Source: Ruminococcus flavefaciens | GTDB lineage: Bacteria > Bacteroidota > Bacteroidia > Bacteroidales > P3 | Assembly: GCA_023667315.1 (NCBI GenBank) | Contig: JAMPAI010000013.1 | Coordinates: forward strand, 1-50,552 | Direction of reading: 5' to 3' | Length of the DNA stretch: 50,552 nucleotides | Shown: one piece after another, positions 35,249 to 44,172 of the stretch | How the letters are laid out: each line of letters starts with the position of its first letter | How positions within the stretch are numbered: position 1 is the first letter of the stretch | Notes under the pieces: generated by a model | The model's input: only the letters and a program-made list of their open reading frames with translations | Told to the model about the DNA's origin: nothing | Database searches by the model: none | Program-made: the position numbers and the translations under genes

Positions 35249-36331
35249 ATGAAAAACAGAAACGTACTCGTAGAGCTTGCAAGGTTTTTATTCAGCATTT
35301 TGGTAGTAGGCTATCACGTCCAAATGTCTATGAATAACGACGTCGCCGACTTTTTCGAAAACGGCGCGCTTGCCGTTGAATTTTTCTTTTTGATTTCAGG
35401 TTATTTTCTCGCCCGCTCAATTGAAAAAATAAGCGCAAGCAAGAATCGGCGCAATACCGCGGTTGAAACTTGGCGGTTTATGAAAAACAAAGTCAAAGGT
35501 ATTTTACCTACTCACATAACGGCAATAATTGTGATAATTATCGTTATTCTTGCCTGTAACTTTACGAACGCGGGAAACATACTTTTAAAGGGCTTGCCGA
35601 GCGTATTCCTCCTTCAAGGCGGCGCACTTTGGTATAACGGCTATGCAGACGCGCTTATCGTTCCCGAATGGTACCTCTCGTCAATGCTTTTATCTATGTT
35701 GTTTATATTCCCGATAGGCTTGCTTCTCCGCAAAAAGTTAAAGGGACCTTGGGTTACGCTTATTGTTCTCGTTATAGTTGCCGTACCCGCTTTGGCTTTC
35801 GGCTTACCGTTCGGGTTCAATACGAATTTGGTTTACTACTTGCGTGCTTGGGGCGAAATGTGCGTCGGTATGTTCGCTTATTATCTTGCATCCGTTATGG
35901 CTAAGCACGAATTAAAAAAGCCCTCCGCGATAACCTTAAAGGTCTTAGAAATTTTATGCTACGCCGCTCCTGTCGTTCTCGGAATAGTTCCGATGAGCGC
36001 AGGTATGCAACCCGTCTGTATGGCGGTATCCGTCGTGTGCGTGTTTACGGCAATTTCAATCACCTTTGCGAACAAGGGCGTTAGCATTACAAATGAAAAG
36101 TTGGCGAAAGTTTTCGCGTATCTCGGTAGTATCTCGCTTGCAATATACCTCTTCCACCCCGTAATAATTTCGTTGTTGGACTACGTATGGATAGGCTGCG
36201 AGCTATGGGTAAAAATGCTTATCACGTTCCCGTCAGCCATATTGCTTGCAGTTATTTTCCGCCTTGTTTGTTTCGGAATAAACAAGTTGATAAAGCATAT
36301 TAAAAACAAACAAGAAAAAGTAAGTATTTAA
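35249..36331 (+). CDS. Acyltransferase family 3 membrane protein
   Basis: A 360-residue integral membrane protein with about 10 helices. The N-terminal LARFLFSILVVGYHVQMSM contains the family histidine, and ALAVEFFFLISGYFLARSIE is the second signature segment. Such enzymes O-acylate (often acetylate) cell-surface or exported sugars. It starts 14 bases after the AraC gene with AGGAG upstream and probably shares its transcript. Its link with glycoside degradation is unclear. Confidence 0.88.
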   Translation: MKNRNVLVELARFLFSILVVGYHVQMSMNNDVADFFENGALAVEFFFLISGYFLARSIEKISASKNRRNTAVETWRFMKNKVKGILPTHITAIIVIIIVILACNFTNAGNILLKGLPSVFLLQGGALWYNGYADALIVPEWYLSSMLLSMLFIFPIGLLLRKKLKGPWVTLIVLVIVAVPALAFGLPFGFNTNLVYYLRAWGEMCVGMFAYYLASVMAKHELKKPSAITLKVLEILCYAAPVVLGIVPMSAGMQPVCMAVSVVCVFTAISITFANKGVSITNEKLAKVFAYLGSISLAIYLFHPVIISLLDYVWIGCELWVKMLITFPSAILLAVIFRLVCFGINKLIKHIKNKQEKVSI

Positions 36332-36390
36332 AGAGTTCTGTCTATTACCAATAAACAGTTAATTGTTAATAATTCACAAATGAGATATTT

Positions 36391-36448
36391 ACGGTCGCTT
36401 GTCTTGATACAAGCGGCGGCGCTATGCGCCGCCGAGACAAGCGACCGT
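36391..36448 (+). other. Large nested hairpin with TCTTGATA loop; candidate rolling-circle origin
   Basis: The outer 14-base arms ACGGTCGCTTGTCT and AGACAAGCGACCGT are perfect. Inside, GGCGGCGC-TAT-GCGCCGCC is also perfect. An alternative stem GCTTGT (36397-36402)/ACAAGC (36409-36414) puts CTTGAT in the loop of TCTTGATA (36402-36409), the nick sequence of pC194/phiX174-type initiators. No T-run follows, so it is not a standard terminator. It lies between the acyltransferase gene and the Rep gene, beside a HUH initiator. Confidence 0.55.
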
Positions 36449-36481
36449 ACTCCGATTGACAAACAAATAAAAGAAACAAAG

Positions 36482-36536
36482 AGCGGCGGAGCGGGGTTTG
36501 CCGCTAAACCGCTTGCAATTCCCCGCTGCTGCCGCC
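36482..36536 (+). other. Second GC-rich inverted repeat beside Rep
   Basis: AGCGGCGGAGCGGGG pairs imperfectly with CCCCGCTGCTGCCGC. GGTTT-GCCGCT-AAACC forms an inner stem. With the hairpin at 36391 it makes a 150-base structured region without genes, suiting an origin or packaging signal. Confidence 0.5.
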
Positions 36537-36571
36537 TTGCCCATCTTTTGTTTGCTTATTATGTTGCTTTG

Positions 36572-37666
36572 TCAATTCGCCTTGCGTAGTTCGGCTATTG
36601 TCTGCGGCGATACCGTTCCAACCTTGCACCCTTCGTCCCAGCAAGTGAATTTATCCGAAAGCACCAGCTTATTGTCGTGTTCGTCGTTCGAGAGCTTACA
36701 GACAACTTCGTTACCTTGAACGTCGGTATAGAAATACATAAACAATCCTTTTGAACACGTTATCCGTTCGCCCGTTTTTTCCAAGTATTTCAATATGTAT
36801 GCAAGCGCATATCCGAACAGCGGTCCGTTATCGAGTTCTTCCATTTCGTTCCTGCCGAACCTGTCAAGGAAAAAAGTGCTTTGCTTAACCGTTCTCATAA
36901 CGTGCTTTTTAAAGTTATAATCTTTCGTTATTACGAACTCGCCCGATAATGTTCCTTCCGGAATATAAAATAAGCCGTGAAAGTGTAGGCGGTTTGTTTT
37001 CTTACCGCGTTCCCAGACGCCCATATAACGCCAGCTTTTACGGAAAGAAAAGTTTTTTAATTGCAATTTAACCGCCTTTTTAAAGCTATCTTCCGTATGC
37101 TTCTTATTATCGTAAGTTAGCGTTACGAAATAGTTGAACTCTTGGTTTAACGCTTTTCGCACGAACCGCATCCGTCGGCGGATAAGGTTTTTACGTTTTC
37201 TGTCTGCATTACTTTCAACGTAATCCTTACAAGCGTCAGCCGTTTTAAAGAGCGGAAGCATATCGTCGTAAATCGCCTTAATTCTCGCTTTTCGACTATA
37301 CCCTATATACTTTGCATAAAGCTCTTCAAAGATTTGTTTGCGTGTAGTTCTTCGTTTAACCGCAGCCGCCTTTTCGGGTTCTTGAACGGGCTTAATTCCG
37401 CTTTCTGCGGCTTCTTTGACAACTTCTTCAAGCGTAACCTGTAAAGGCTCTGAAGGCTTAATTTCATAATCGTCGTTCGGCACCAAAACGGGCGGCGTTT
37501 TTTCTAATTTCAGTTTACCGTCTTGCTCTGATACGGTTATAATTTCGTGTTTATGCTTTCTGCGCCGTGTAGGATTAGTCGTGTGCGGGATAGCTATGTA
37601 ATGACCGCCGTCATAGTAAACTTTAGCTTCGGGATACCACTCGTCAAACTGCTCTTCGTCCATCAT
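36572..37666 (-). CDS. HUH-endonuclease rolling-circle replication initiator (Rep)
   Basis: A 364-residue protein with the three HUH motifs in order: motif I FVTLTYDNKK (180-189), motif II NRLHFHGLF with the metal-binding H-x-H (228 and 230), and motif III YALAYILKYLEKTG (286-299) with the nicking tyrosine. The layout fits initiators of filamentous phages, microviruses and rolling-circle plasmids. The basic first 170 residues are extra. Start uses AGGGGG upstream and overlaps the methyltransferase gene by 23 bases. It would nick an origin and start single-strand synthesis. Confidence 0.88.
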   Translation of the reverse strand: MMDEEQFDEWYPEAKVYYDGGHYIAIPHTTNPTRRRKHKHEIITVSEQDGKLKLEKTPPVLVPNDDYEIKPSEPLQVTLEEVVKEAAESGIKPVQEPEKAAAVKRRTTRKQIFEELYAKYIGYSRKARIKAIYDDMLPLFKTADACKDYVESNADRKRKNLIRRRMRFVRKALNQEFNYFVTLTYDNKKHTEDSFKKAVKLQLKNFSFRKSWRYMGVWERGKKTNRLHFHGLFYIPEGTLSGEFVITKDYNFKKHVMRTVKQSTFFLDRFGRNEMEELDNGPLFGYALAYILKYLEKTGERITCSKGLFMYFYTDVQGNEVVCKLSNDEHDNKLVLSDKFTCWDEGCKVGTVSPQTIAELRKAN

Positions 37667-38387
37667 TGGAATCGCCCCCTAAATCAAAAATCGAAATTTG
37701 GTTTTTAACCGCTTCCAGCCGTTTCAGCCCTTTATTGAAATATTCTTCGTCCGTTTCAAACCCGACAAAATCTCTTTGCAAATTGTACGCCGCAACAGCC
37801 GTTGAAAAACTGCCCATAAAGGCGTCCAAAATCAAATCCCCCGGTTCCGTATGTTGGCTTATAATTCTTGAAATTAAATCCGTTGGTTTTTGGTTTTGAT
37901 GGATTTGCTTTTCGCCTGTTACTCTCGGGAAATACCAAATATCGTTATACCGAAACGCATCTTCATTAAATTTTGCCCGCCCTTTATTTGCGTAAATTAT
38001 AAATTCATAACGCTTTCCGTATTGGGCTTCCAAATCCCCGGCAGTATGATTGCCCTTATCCCAAACGATGAGATTTTTTATAGTAAAATGCTTTTCTATT
38101 TCAGCTTTAAAAAAATCAACTTTATCGGGGCTACAAAACATATACAGCGGCGTATTGTTTTTCATAACTTCATTCAAGAGCGGAAGCAAGTCTATTATAA
38201 GCTGCGGCTTATCGTCGCCTTGAATAGCTTTGCAAAATTTATCGGCTTTATTTTTCCGCCGCTGCGATTTATAACCCGTCAAATAGGGCGGGTCCGTTAT
38301 TACGCAATCAACCAACAACCCTTGCTCTATCATTTCACGGATACCGCATAGGCAGTCAAAGTTATATACTCGGTTTCTTTCTATCAA
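37644..38387 (-). CDS. Beta-class adenine/cytosine-N4 DNA methyltransferase
   Basis: A 247-residue orphan methyltransferase. Motif IV DPPYLTGY comes first (about 32-39), and the AdoMet motif LDAFMGSFSTAVAA comes near the end (about 200-213), the beta-class order. The usual second glycine in the GSG loop is Phe. TTG start in the overlap TTGA with the Zot-like gene; GGGGGC upstream. No restriction enzyme is adjacent, so it may protect the element or mark its origin. Confidence 0.88.
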   Translation of the reverse strand: MIERNRVYNFDCLCGIREMIEQGLLVDCVITDPPYLTGYKSQRRKNKADKFCKAIQGDDKPQLIIDLLPLLNEVMKNNTPLYMFCSPDKVDFFKAEIEKHFTIKNLIVWDKGNHTAGDLEAQYGKRYEFIIYANKGRAKFNEDAFRYNDIWYFPRVTGEKQIHQNQKPTDLISRIISQHTEPGDLILDAFMGSFSTAVAAYNLQRDFVGFETDEEYFNKGLKRLEAVKNQISIFDLGGDSNDGRRAV

Positions 38388-40504
38388 CTTTCGCCCCCTT
38401 CGCCATAAAGCCCGTTTATGAAGTAGCTGTTTTGCGCCTGCAATTCTTCAACTGTCGCCCGCTCGGTGGCGTATTCCAAATAAGCGGCAAGCCCGACGTT
38501 CGTCCTTCTCGCCATATCGTTAAAGTAGTCCGAAAAACAGTCCGTAGCGAACCTGCGGCGGTAGATTTTAGCGTTCATAAGATAATACTTGCGCTTATCA
38601 ACCTTACCGTCCATAGTGCCTCGCTCTTTCTCGATTTTAAGAATTGAATAGGCGTAAAGGTTATAAACTTTTATGTTACGCTTCCAGAGCCATGCGGTTA
38701 TACTTTTAAGAACGTGAACCAAAAGCGTATTGTCGCCACGACGGAAACGGAAGTCGTAATAAAGGTTAATGAAACGGTTGAACGCCCATTCCGTAATCAT
38801 TTCTTCAACCGTATAGAACGGCAAGGCTAACTTCTGATTAGTGCTTGAAATAATCTTTACAATATCGCACAAATCCCTTGCGTCCGCACCCCAGCTTTCG
38901 GGTCGTTGTTCGTCCGTAAACACCTTGATAAACGGAAAATTATCTACCGTAGCGGAGTGGCGGCACATTTTAAGCCAAGAGTTGAATTTGTCGTTTTTTT
39001 GGTTAGCTTCGTCGTCGCCTTTTTTCTTTTCTTTAAGCTCAAGGTTATTGCCGCGTTCCTTACCTATTTCGGTTATGGCAATTACGCCGAACTCAAAGCT
39101 GCCGGCGTTCGGGTTGTTTTCAATAACCTTTCTGCCGAGCCTTAAAATATCGTAGTCCAAGATTTTGGAATGACGGCAACGGCTTCTGAACGTTCGGGGA
39201 AAGAAGTCCGTAGCCCATATCGGAAAATTACCGCTGTCTATTAAGGCGTTATCCGTTCGTATAGAGTAGTTTGCAACGATAAGGCTGCACACGATTATGT
39301 AGATAAAATAGGCTTGTGCGTAGGTGGAAAGCACGTCGAAAATATCTTCCGTATAAAGTCCGTTTTCACAAGATAATCCGTAACGCCAATAATCATAGTT
39401 ATATAAAACCGTTCTGTCGTATTGTTCTTCAAAACGCTCTTTCAAGTCCTGCACCCAATCTTTAATCGTTGCAAGGTTATAAATCGTTCCGTCGTTCATT
39501 TTTGCCTGAATTTCTTTCTCGAAGCATATCCAAGGAAAGTACGGGAACTTCATATCGCTTTTCTGTAAAATCTCATACGCCTTCTGCCTAAACATTACTT
39601 CCTGCGATAAAGTCATATCGGTTATTAAGGTAGTTTTCTTTTTACCCATAGAGCCGCAGCTCATTGACACGATAGGCAGTTCGTTTATAAAACCGCAATT
39701 ACGGGCTTCGTAGTGCCGAAGTCTGCCGAGAGCTATTCTTATACGGAAGCGGTTGAAAAGATAAAACGCAAGCGGTATTAAGAGCAGATACGGGAAGTAG
39801 ATAAACGGCGTCTTTAAGTCCTTAAAGAGCTTAACCACTTGTCCGTAAACCGTGCCGAAATCGAAGACGGTTGCAAAATAGAAGTAGTACGCGAAGAACT
39901 CTACGACAATAGTGCCGAGATTAAAATGCAGTCCTATAACCGCAAGCCAGAGCTTCCAAATCCAGCCGTGTTCACGCAAAAACGCAACAAATTCCCGTAG
40001 GAATCGCTTTATCGGCTGATAAGTCCACCGTGATATAAACTTAAAAACCTTTAAAGGAATGGTATCTCTGCCGTATTTATTGTTTTCCTTGCCGTATAGA
40101 GCTTTTATTATGAAGATTATTGCAATTACGCAAGACAAAGCTATAACTAAAACCTTGCCTAAAACGGCAATTACCCCCGTTATATGCTCTAACCAACCGT
40201 AAAAATTGTCTTTATCTACGAGCATAGCAAAGTAACTTGCCGAGCTTTCCTTAAAGCCTTCGAAATCCGTAGGCATACTTATATACGGTGCGGCGATATT
40301 CGTAAAGTCCGTAACGGTAGGCGTAATATTGTGCTTAATCCCGAATATCTCGCAGAAGTAGTAAGCTATAGAAAGCCCGAAATCCTTAAACGCTTCGTAC
40401 AGTCTTATGTACGACGTTCTGAACGTGAACGCCCCCACAAGTACAAGGGCGCACGAGAGCAGTACGCAAGTGATAATGTTTACTATTAAAATTCTTCTAC
40501 GCAT
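38384..40504 (-). CDS. Zot-like (inovirus pI-type) membrane ATPase
   Basis: A 706-residue protein with hydrophobic segments near 5-27, 108-135, 183-215 and 235-252. A Walker-A-like loop follows, SCGSMGKKKTTLITDM (282-297), and a Walker-B-like strand FGVIAITEIGKERGN (472-486). Next come MCRHSATVDN (513-522) and DEQRPESWGADARDL (531-545). RH followed by a polar Q-x-P strand after Walker B is the Zot/pI arrangement of filamentous-phage assembly ATPases. P-loop spacing is atypical and the membrane segments come first, so a DNA-translocase (coupling-protein) role is an alternative. Starts at ATG overlapping the preceding small ORF. Confidence 0.65.
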   Translation of the reverse strand: MRRRILIVNIITCVLLSCALVLVGAFTFRTSYIRLYEAFKDFGLSIAYYFCEIFGIKHNITPTVTDFTNIAAPYISMPTDFEGFKESSASYFAMLVDKDNFYGWLEHITGVIAVLGKVLVIALSCVIAIIFIIKALYGKENNKYGRDTIPLKVFKFISRWTYQPIKRFLREFVAFLREHGWIWKLWLAVIGLHFNLGTIVVEFFAYYFYFATVFDFGTVYGQVVKLFKDLKTPFIYFPYLLLIPLAFYLFNRFRIRIALGRLRHYEARNCGFINELPIVSMSCGSMGKKKTTLITDMTLSQEVMFRQKAYEILQKSDMKFPYFPWICFEKEIQAKMNDGTIYNLATIKDWVQDLKERFEEQYDRTVLYNYDYWRYGLSCENGLYTEDIFDVLSTYAQAYFIYIIVCSLIVANYSIRTDNALIDSGNFPIWATDFFPRTFRSRCRHSKILDYDILRLGRKVIENNPNAGSFEFGVIAITEIGKERGNNLELKEKKKGDDEANQKNDKFNSWLKMCRHSATVDNFPFIKVFTDEQRPESWGADARDLCDIVKIISSTNQKLALPFYTVEEMITEWAFNRFINLYYDFRFRRGDNTLLVHVLKSITAWLWKRNIKVYNLYAYSILKIEKERGTMDGKVDKRKYYLMNAKIYRRRFATDCFSDYFNDMARRTNVGLAAYLEYATERATVEELQAQNSYFINGLYGEGGES

Positions 40505-40595
40505 TTACGTGTACCCCCGTGTAAACTAAATAACTAATTACAAACGCCGTTAAAATCAGCGCAGTAATAACTAAAATTCTTTTTAAAATTTTCAT
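40497..40595 (-). CDS. 32-residue single-pass membrane peptide
   Basis: A 32-codon gene with an excellent AAGGAG site. It encodes a basic N terminus (MKILKR), one hydrophobic segment (ILVITALILTAFVISYLVY) and a short tail. It overlaps the start of the Zot-like gene in ATGCGTAG, so translation is coupled. In filamentous phages such peptides are coat or minor-cap proteins; here that is only an analogy. Confidence 0.72.
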   Translation of the reverse strand: MKILKRILVITALILTAFVISYLVYTGVHVNA

Positions 40596-40669
40596 TATAA
40601 ATCTCCTTAAAAAATGTATTAAAAAAATAAGATGCCGAAAGAAAAATTCCCTCGGCATCCGTTTCATTG

Positions 40670-42940
40670 TTAGCCGCTTTTACCGTCTAACTTCGTCCAA
40701 TCAACGCTATCCCAATCTATGCTGTCTAAATAAGCGTCGACTTCTTCGGGCTTAACGTTTCCTTTAAGCTCCGGCGGTTTGGGCTGTTTATGTTTGCATT
40801 TTGGTTTAGCCCGCAAATCGTCAACCCATACTCCGTCCGGCAATTCTTCACTTTGATTGCGTTTACGTTCCCTTAATCGCTGCCGCCGTTTCTTTTCGGC
40901 TTTGATTTCCTTTTCGGTCTGCTCACGCTTTTTTTCTTCACGCTTCTGCCGTCGTTTCTTAATAGAATTTCCTATCGCCTTAAACAACGCCCCGATACAC
41001 TTGAACGGGAATATAAGTATTTGCCCTATTACAAGAACAACGCCCGGTGCGAATTTCAGCAAGAGTAGAAAGATTACGGTTAGCGCAATTATTCCTAAAA
41101 GTATTTGCCACCATTTAAGCCCGCCGTCTTTTACGGTGCTTACGGGCGGATTAAGGTCGGGAACAATATCCATAGGCGACATTACAACGGGGATTACGGT
41201 ATCAACGTTATCCTTCGTGAACGTAAGGTCAATAATATCGAAATCGAGCTGAACCCAAGTCTGCGCAAAGTAGGCGTTAGTATCTATAACGTCGTATGCG
41301 CCGAAATTGCCGCCTATCAAATACCACTCTGTTTTACGCTTATATTCCGTTACTTCGTTGCTTACGTATTTGGACTGATTGTATCTGAACAAATACACCG
41401 TTTCTTTTTTGCTTGCGGCGCTTTTTACATAGTTCGTAAAATCGGTATAATCGCTTTCGGCTATGTAGAACTTATCGCAGAACAAGGACTTATCCGAATA
41501 CGAGTTTATATCGCTTGTCGTTACCTTTTGGATTGCGGACATGGTGTAAGTCTTTCTGTCGGTTACCGAGCCGCCGAAAAGCCTTTTCCAGATAGTGTCC
41601 GAAACGGTGTTATCCGTAAGCGTGTATTCGTCGTCCGAGCTTATCGTTACATCAGTAAACTTCGTGTCTATGCTTTCAAATAAATCTTTACTGTATCTGT
41701 CGTTTACCAACCGTCCGCCGTACTTTTCCGTGTACGTTTCAAACCAGCCCTTAACGCCTTCCGCTTTATTGCCTATAAGTTTTGATGCGGGCAAGGTGTA
41801 ATTGTCTGCGTCGCCGCCATCGGCATAAAAGATATACCGTAAGTAGTTAATTACGTTGTTGTAGTTCTGCGCATACATATTGTCGCCGTCGTAACAACTC
41901 AAATAGGCGTTATAGGCATAGTAACCGGCTATTGCGGCGTCAACGGAATCGCGCAATTCTTCAACCGCCATCGTAGCAACCAGAGCGTAACCCAATTCGC
42001 TTGAATAGCTTTCCTTTGAACCGCCGTTTACGTACTTGCCGATAAAGGGCGACAGCGCATTGAATATATCTTTGTTACCCGTAACGAATATAGGATTAGT
42101 TAAGGCGTTCAGCCAAGTTGCATGGACTGCTGTCATTTCGCCGTATTCGTCTATAATGGCGTTTGGCACAGAGAAATAAACCGAGTGTAGAGTATCACGG
42201 GTATAGCCGTCGTCATACGTTCCTTTCGGGCGGTAATAAGTAGAACGCACGTCCAGAGATAAATATTTATCGAACCCGTCAACCTTGCAAGAGAGCGTAT
42301 CGGACTGCGCCAGCTCCGAACCGTAACCGAGCGCATAACCTTTGTAGGTGTAAGTTTGTCCGCAAGCGTATTCCGTAATTTTGCTTTTATAGGACAATTC
42401 AATGCCGCTGATTTTGTAAATACGGTTATCTTCTTTAAGCTCACGCAAAATCGCTGTTTTCTGTCCGTCCGTAAGTTTAACCTTGAACTTCCAGAACCGC
42501 CCTTCGTAGCCCGCCTCGGTGGAGTAGTTTATAAACTCTAAAACATACTTTGAATAGCTTAATTTTTCGCCGTAGGTGAACTGAATTTTGTTCCGTTCGC
42601 TTGACATATCAAACGCCACGTCCTGCGGATTGTACACATAAACGTATAGTCCGTAATCGGCTTGCTTTTCAGCGTAATACGAATAGCAAAATTCTACGAA
42701 CGAAATTACCTGCGGCTTGCCGTTAGAATTATGCGGATAGTCCGCTAAATCAAATTCCTTGCCGCCGATAGTTGCACCTTTAAGATTGTTTAATACGTTT
42801 GTGCTTTCGTAAATTTCTTGTACGCTGTCCGTGCTTGCGTCGGCTGATGCGGACAAGTTGCCCTGTCCGCAAATAACCGCAACAATACACAAAACAGCCG
42901 TGAGTAGTACATATAAAAACCGTTTTGTTATTGCTTTCAT
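40670..42940 (-). CDS. Large exported, C-terminally anchored protein of the transfer module
   Basis: A 756-residue protein. Start ATG at 42940 fits AAGGGGGT; a GTG two codons upstream is possible. Signal peptide at 1-33 (FLYVLLTAVLCIVAVICG, then SASA). Residues about 35-620 look extracellular and tyrosine-rich. Membrane segments lie at about 640-690, followed by a very basic cytoplasmic tail (KKRRQKREEKKREQ). The layout (signal, long ectodomain, late anchor) resembles adsorption or assembly proteins of filamentous phages, but no homologue is recognised. It precedes the 32-residue peptide and Zot-like gene. Confidence 0.75.
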   Translation of the reverse strand: MKAITKRFLYVLLTAVLCIVAVICGQGNLSASADASTDSVQEIYESTNVLNNLKGATIGGKEFDLADYPHNSNGKPQVISFVEFCYSYYAEKQADYGLYVYVYNPQDVAFDMSSERNKIQFTYGEKLSYSKYVLEFINYSTEAGYEGRFWKFKVKLTDGQKTAILRELKEDNRIYKISGIELSYKSKITEYACGQTYTYKGYALGYGSELAQSDTLSCKVDGFDKYLSLDVRSTYYRPKGTYDDGYTRDTLHSVYFSVPNAIIDEYGEMTAVHATWLNALTNPIFVTGNKDIFNALSPFIGKYVNGGSKESYSSELGYALVATMAVEELRDSVDAAIAGYYAYNAYLSCYDGDNMYAQNYNNVINYLRYIFYADGGDADNYTLPASKLIGNKAEGVKGWFETYTEKYGGRLVNDRYSKDLFESIDTKFTDVTISSDDEYTLTDNTVSDTIWKRLFGGSVTDRKTYTMSAIQKVTTSDINSYSDKSLFCDKFYIAESDYTDFTNYVKSAASKKETVYLFRYNQSKYVSNEVTEYKRKTEWYLIGGNFGAYDVIDTNAYFAQTWVQLDFDIIDLTFTKDNVDTVIPVVMSPMDIVPDLNPPVSTVKDGGLKWWQILLGIIALTVIFLLLLKFAPGVVLVIGQILIFPFKCIGALFKAIGNSIKKRRQKREEKKREQTEKEIKAEKKRRQRLRERKRNQSEELPDGVWVDDLRAKPKCKHKQPKPPELKGNVKPEEVDAYLDSIDWDSVDWTKLDGKSG

Positions 42941-42950
42941 ACGCACCCCC

Positions 42951-44159
42951 TTATACCGGCATAAGGTAAATTAAAATTACCACGTCGCAGTCGGGCATTG
43001 TAAAGTCAAAATATTCGGGATTTTCCACGCTTAATATTTCGTCGCCCGTGTCGGCGTTTTCAAGAACTACATGCGTTATTTGCAATTCGTTCTCTAAACC
43101 GTAAGCAATATAAATTGAACCCATTACGTATTCGCCCGGTTTTGCTATGTCCGCACAGTAAACCATTACGCTATCATAAGAACCGCTGCCTAATGTGTCG
43201 TAGCTTATGTTGCGGTATTCGCTTACGACTATCGCCTTAATGGTAACGACTATTTCAACGCTGCCTTCGGGCATTGTGAACGAAAAGGTTGCGTAATAGT
43301 TGCCGGAATTGTTTTCGTAGCTTACCGCAATATTCTTGTACAGCTTGCCGTCCGAATAAATATCAATTTTCGTTACCTGACTTTTATAATCGCCTATAAG
43401 CGAAACGCTAAATTCAACCGTTTCATCCGCCGCCGCCGTTTCGGGGCAAATCACGTCCGCCATAAGTAAATTATTTTCGTTTCCTTCAACCCGCCAGCTT
43501 ATCGCGTAATGTTGTTTCTCAAGCTCACTCGGAACGTCGGGAGTAATAGGTGTTATGGGGTCGCTCGGTTGCGTAGGCGTATCGGGCTTTTCGTCGCTAT
43601 CAGTAATTCCCGAACTACTTTCACCGAACGTAAAATCGAAGTTGTAAGTTATGTTATCGTTATATGAAGAAATCTGAAGCCTGAACGGATAAGGGTTATT
43701 GGTTAATGCGTCGTTCGGAACGCTAACGCTTGTTCCGTTATGCGCTTTCTTTAAGATTTCGCTGAAACTTAAACTTTCGGGGAAATACAGTTCGAACGAA
43801 GCGTCGTGCATAATAGGCTCGAATGCCGCAGTTAAATCGCCGGTTTTTGAAAATAAATACTTTTCGCCGTCAACGGTGTAATCGAAATCCCGCGTCATAT
43901 TGGAAACGATTTTTACCTTATAACCTTTCGGCTCGTCGTCGTCCTTATCAAAGGTGTACTTAACGTCAAAACGGTGTACGGCTTCCTTTTTTAAAGTCAG
44001 TTTATTTTCCGTCGTTAAAATCTGCCTACCGTTATATTCGACGTAGAAAGTCTTTAAATCCTCGTTAAATCCGTTGGTGTATTTATAGGCAAAACCCACG
44101 GCGGCGGCAAGCATTAAAACCACTAAACCGTAGCCGATAATCTTTGCAAAAGTTTTCAT
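42951..44159 (-). CDS. N-terminally anchored extracellular protein
   Basis: A 402-residue protein, start ATG 44159 behind GAGGTGG, after the previous stop. A signal-anchor (IIGYGLVVLMLAAAVGFAY) is at about 6-25. Outside it are two beta-rich regions separated by a Pro-Asp-Thr linker (about 190-225; DTPTQPSDPITPITPDVP). The two C-terminal domains end in similar phrases (FTMPEGSVEIVVTIK and FTMPDCDVVILIYLMPV), so they are probably a duplicated immunoglobulin-like unit. Function unknown. Confidence 0.72.
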   Translation of the reverse strand: MKTFAKIIGYGLVVLMLAAAVGFAYKYTNGFNEDLKTFYVEYNGRQILTTENKLTLKKEAVHRFDVKYTFDKDDDEPKGYKVKIVSNMTRDFDYTVDGEKYLFSKTGDLTAAFEPIMHDASFELYFPESLSFSEILKKAHNGTSVSVPNDALTNNPYPFRLQISSYNDNITYNFDFTFGESSSGITDSDEKPDTPTQPSDPITPITPDVPSELEKQHYAISWRVEGNENNLLMADVICPETAAADETVEFSVSLIGDYKSQVTKIDIYSDGKLYKNIAVSYENNSGNYYATFSFTMPEGSVEIVVTIKAIVVSEYRNISYDTLGSGSYDSVMVYCADIAKPGEYVMGSIYIAYGLENELQITHVVLENADTGDEILSVENPEYFDFTMPDCDVVILIYLMPV

Positions 44160-44172
44160 TTGCCACCTCGCT

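Noticed and set aside
36380-36719. Open frames across the GC-rich hairpins
   Set aside because: They arise from the inverted repeats and overlap Rep on the other strand, with no ribosome sites.
38384-40504. VirD4/TraG-type coupling protein reading of the 706-residue ATPase
   Set aside because: The post-Walker-B RH...EQRP segment fits Zot better, and no T4SS partner genes are present. It remains the main alternative.
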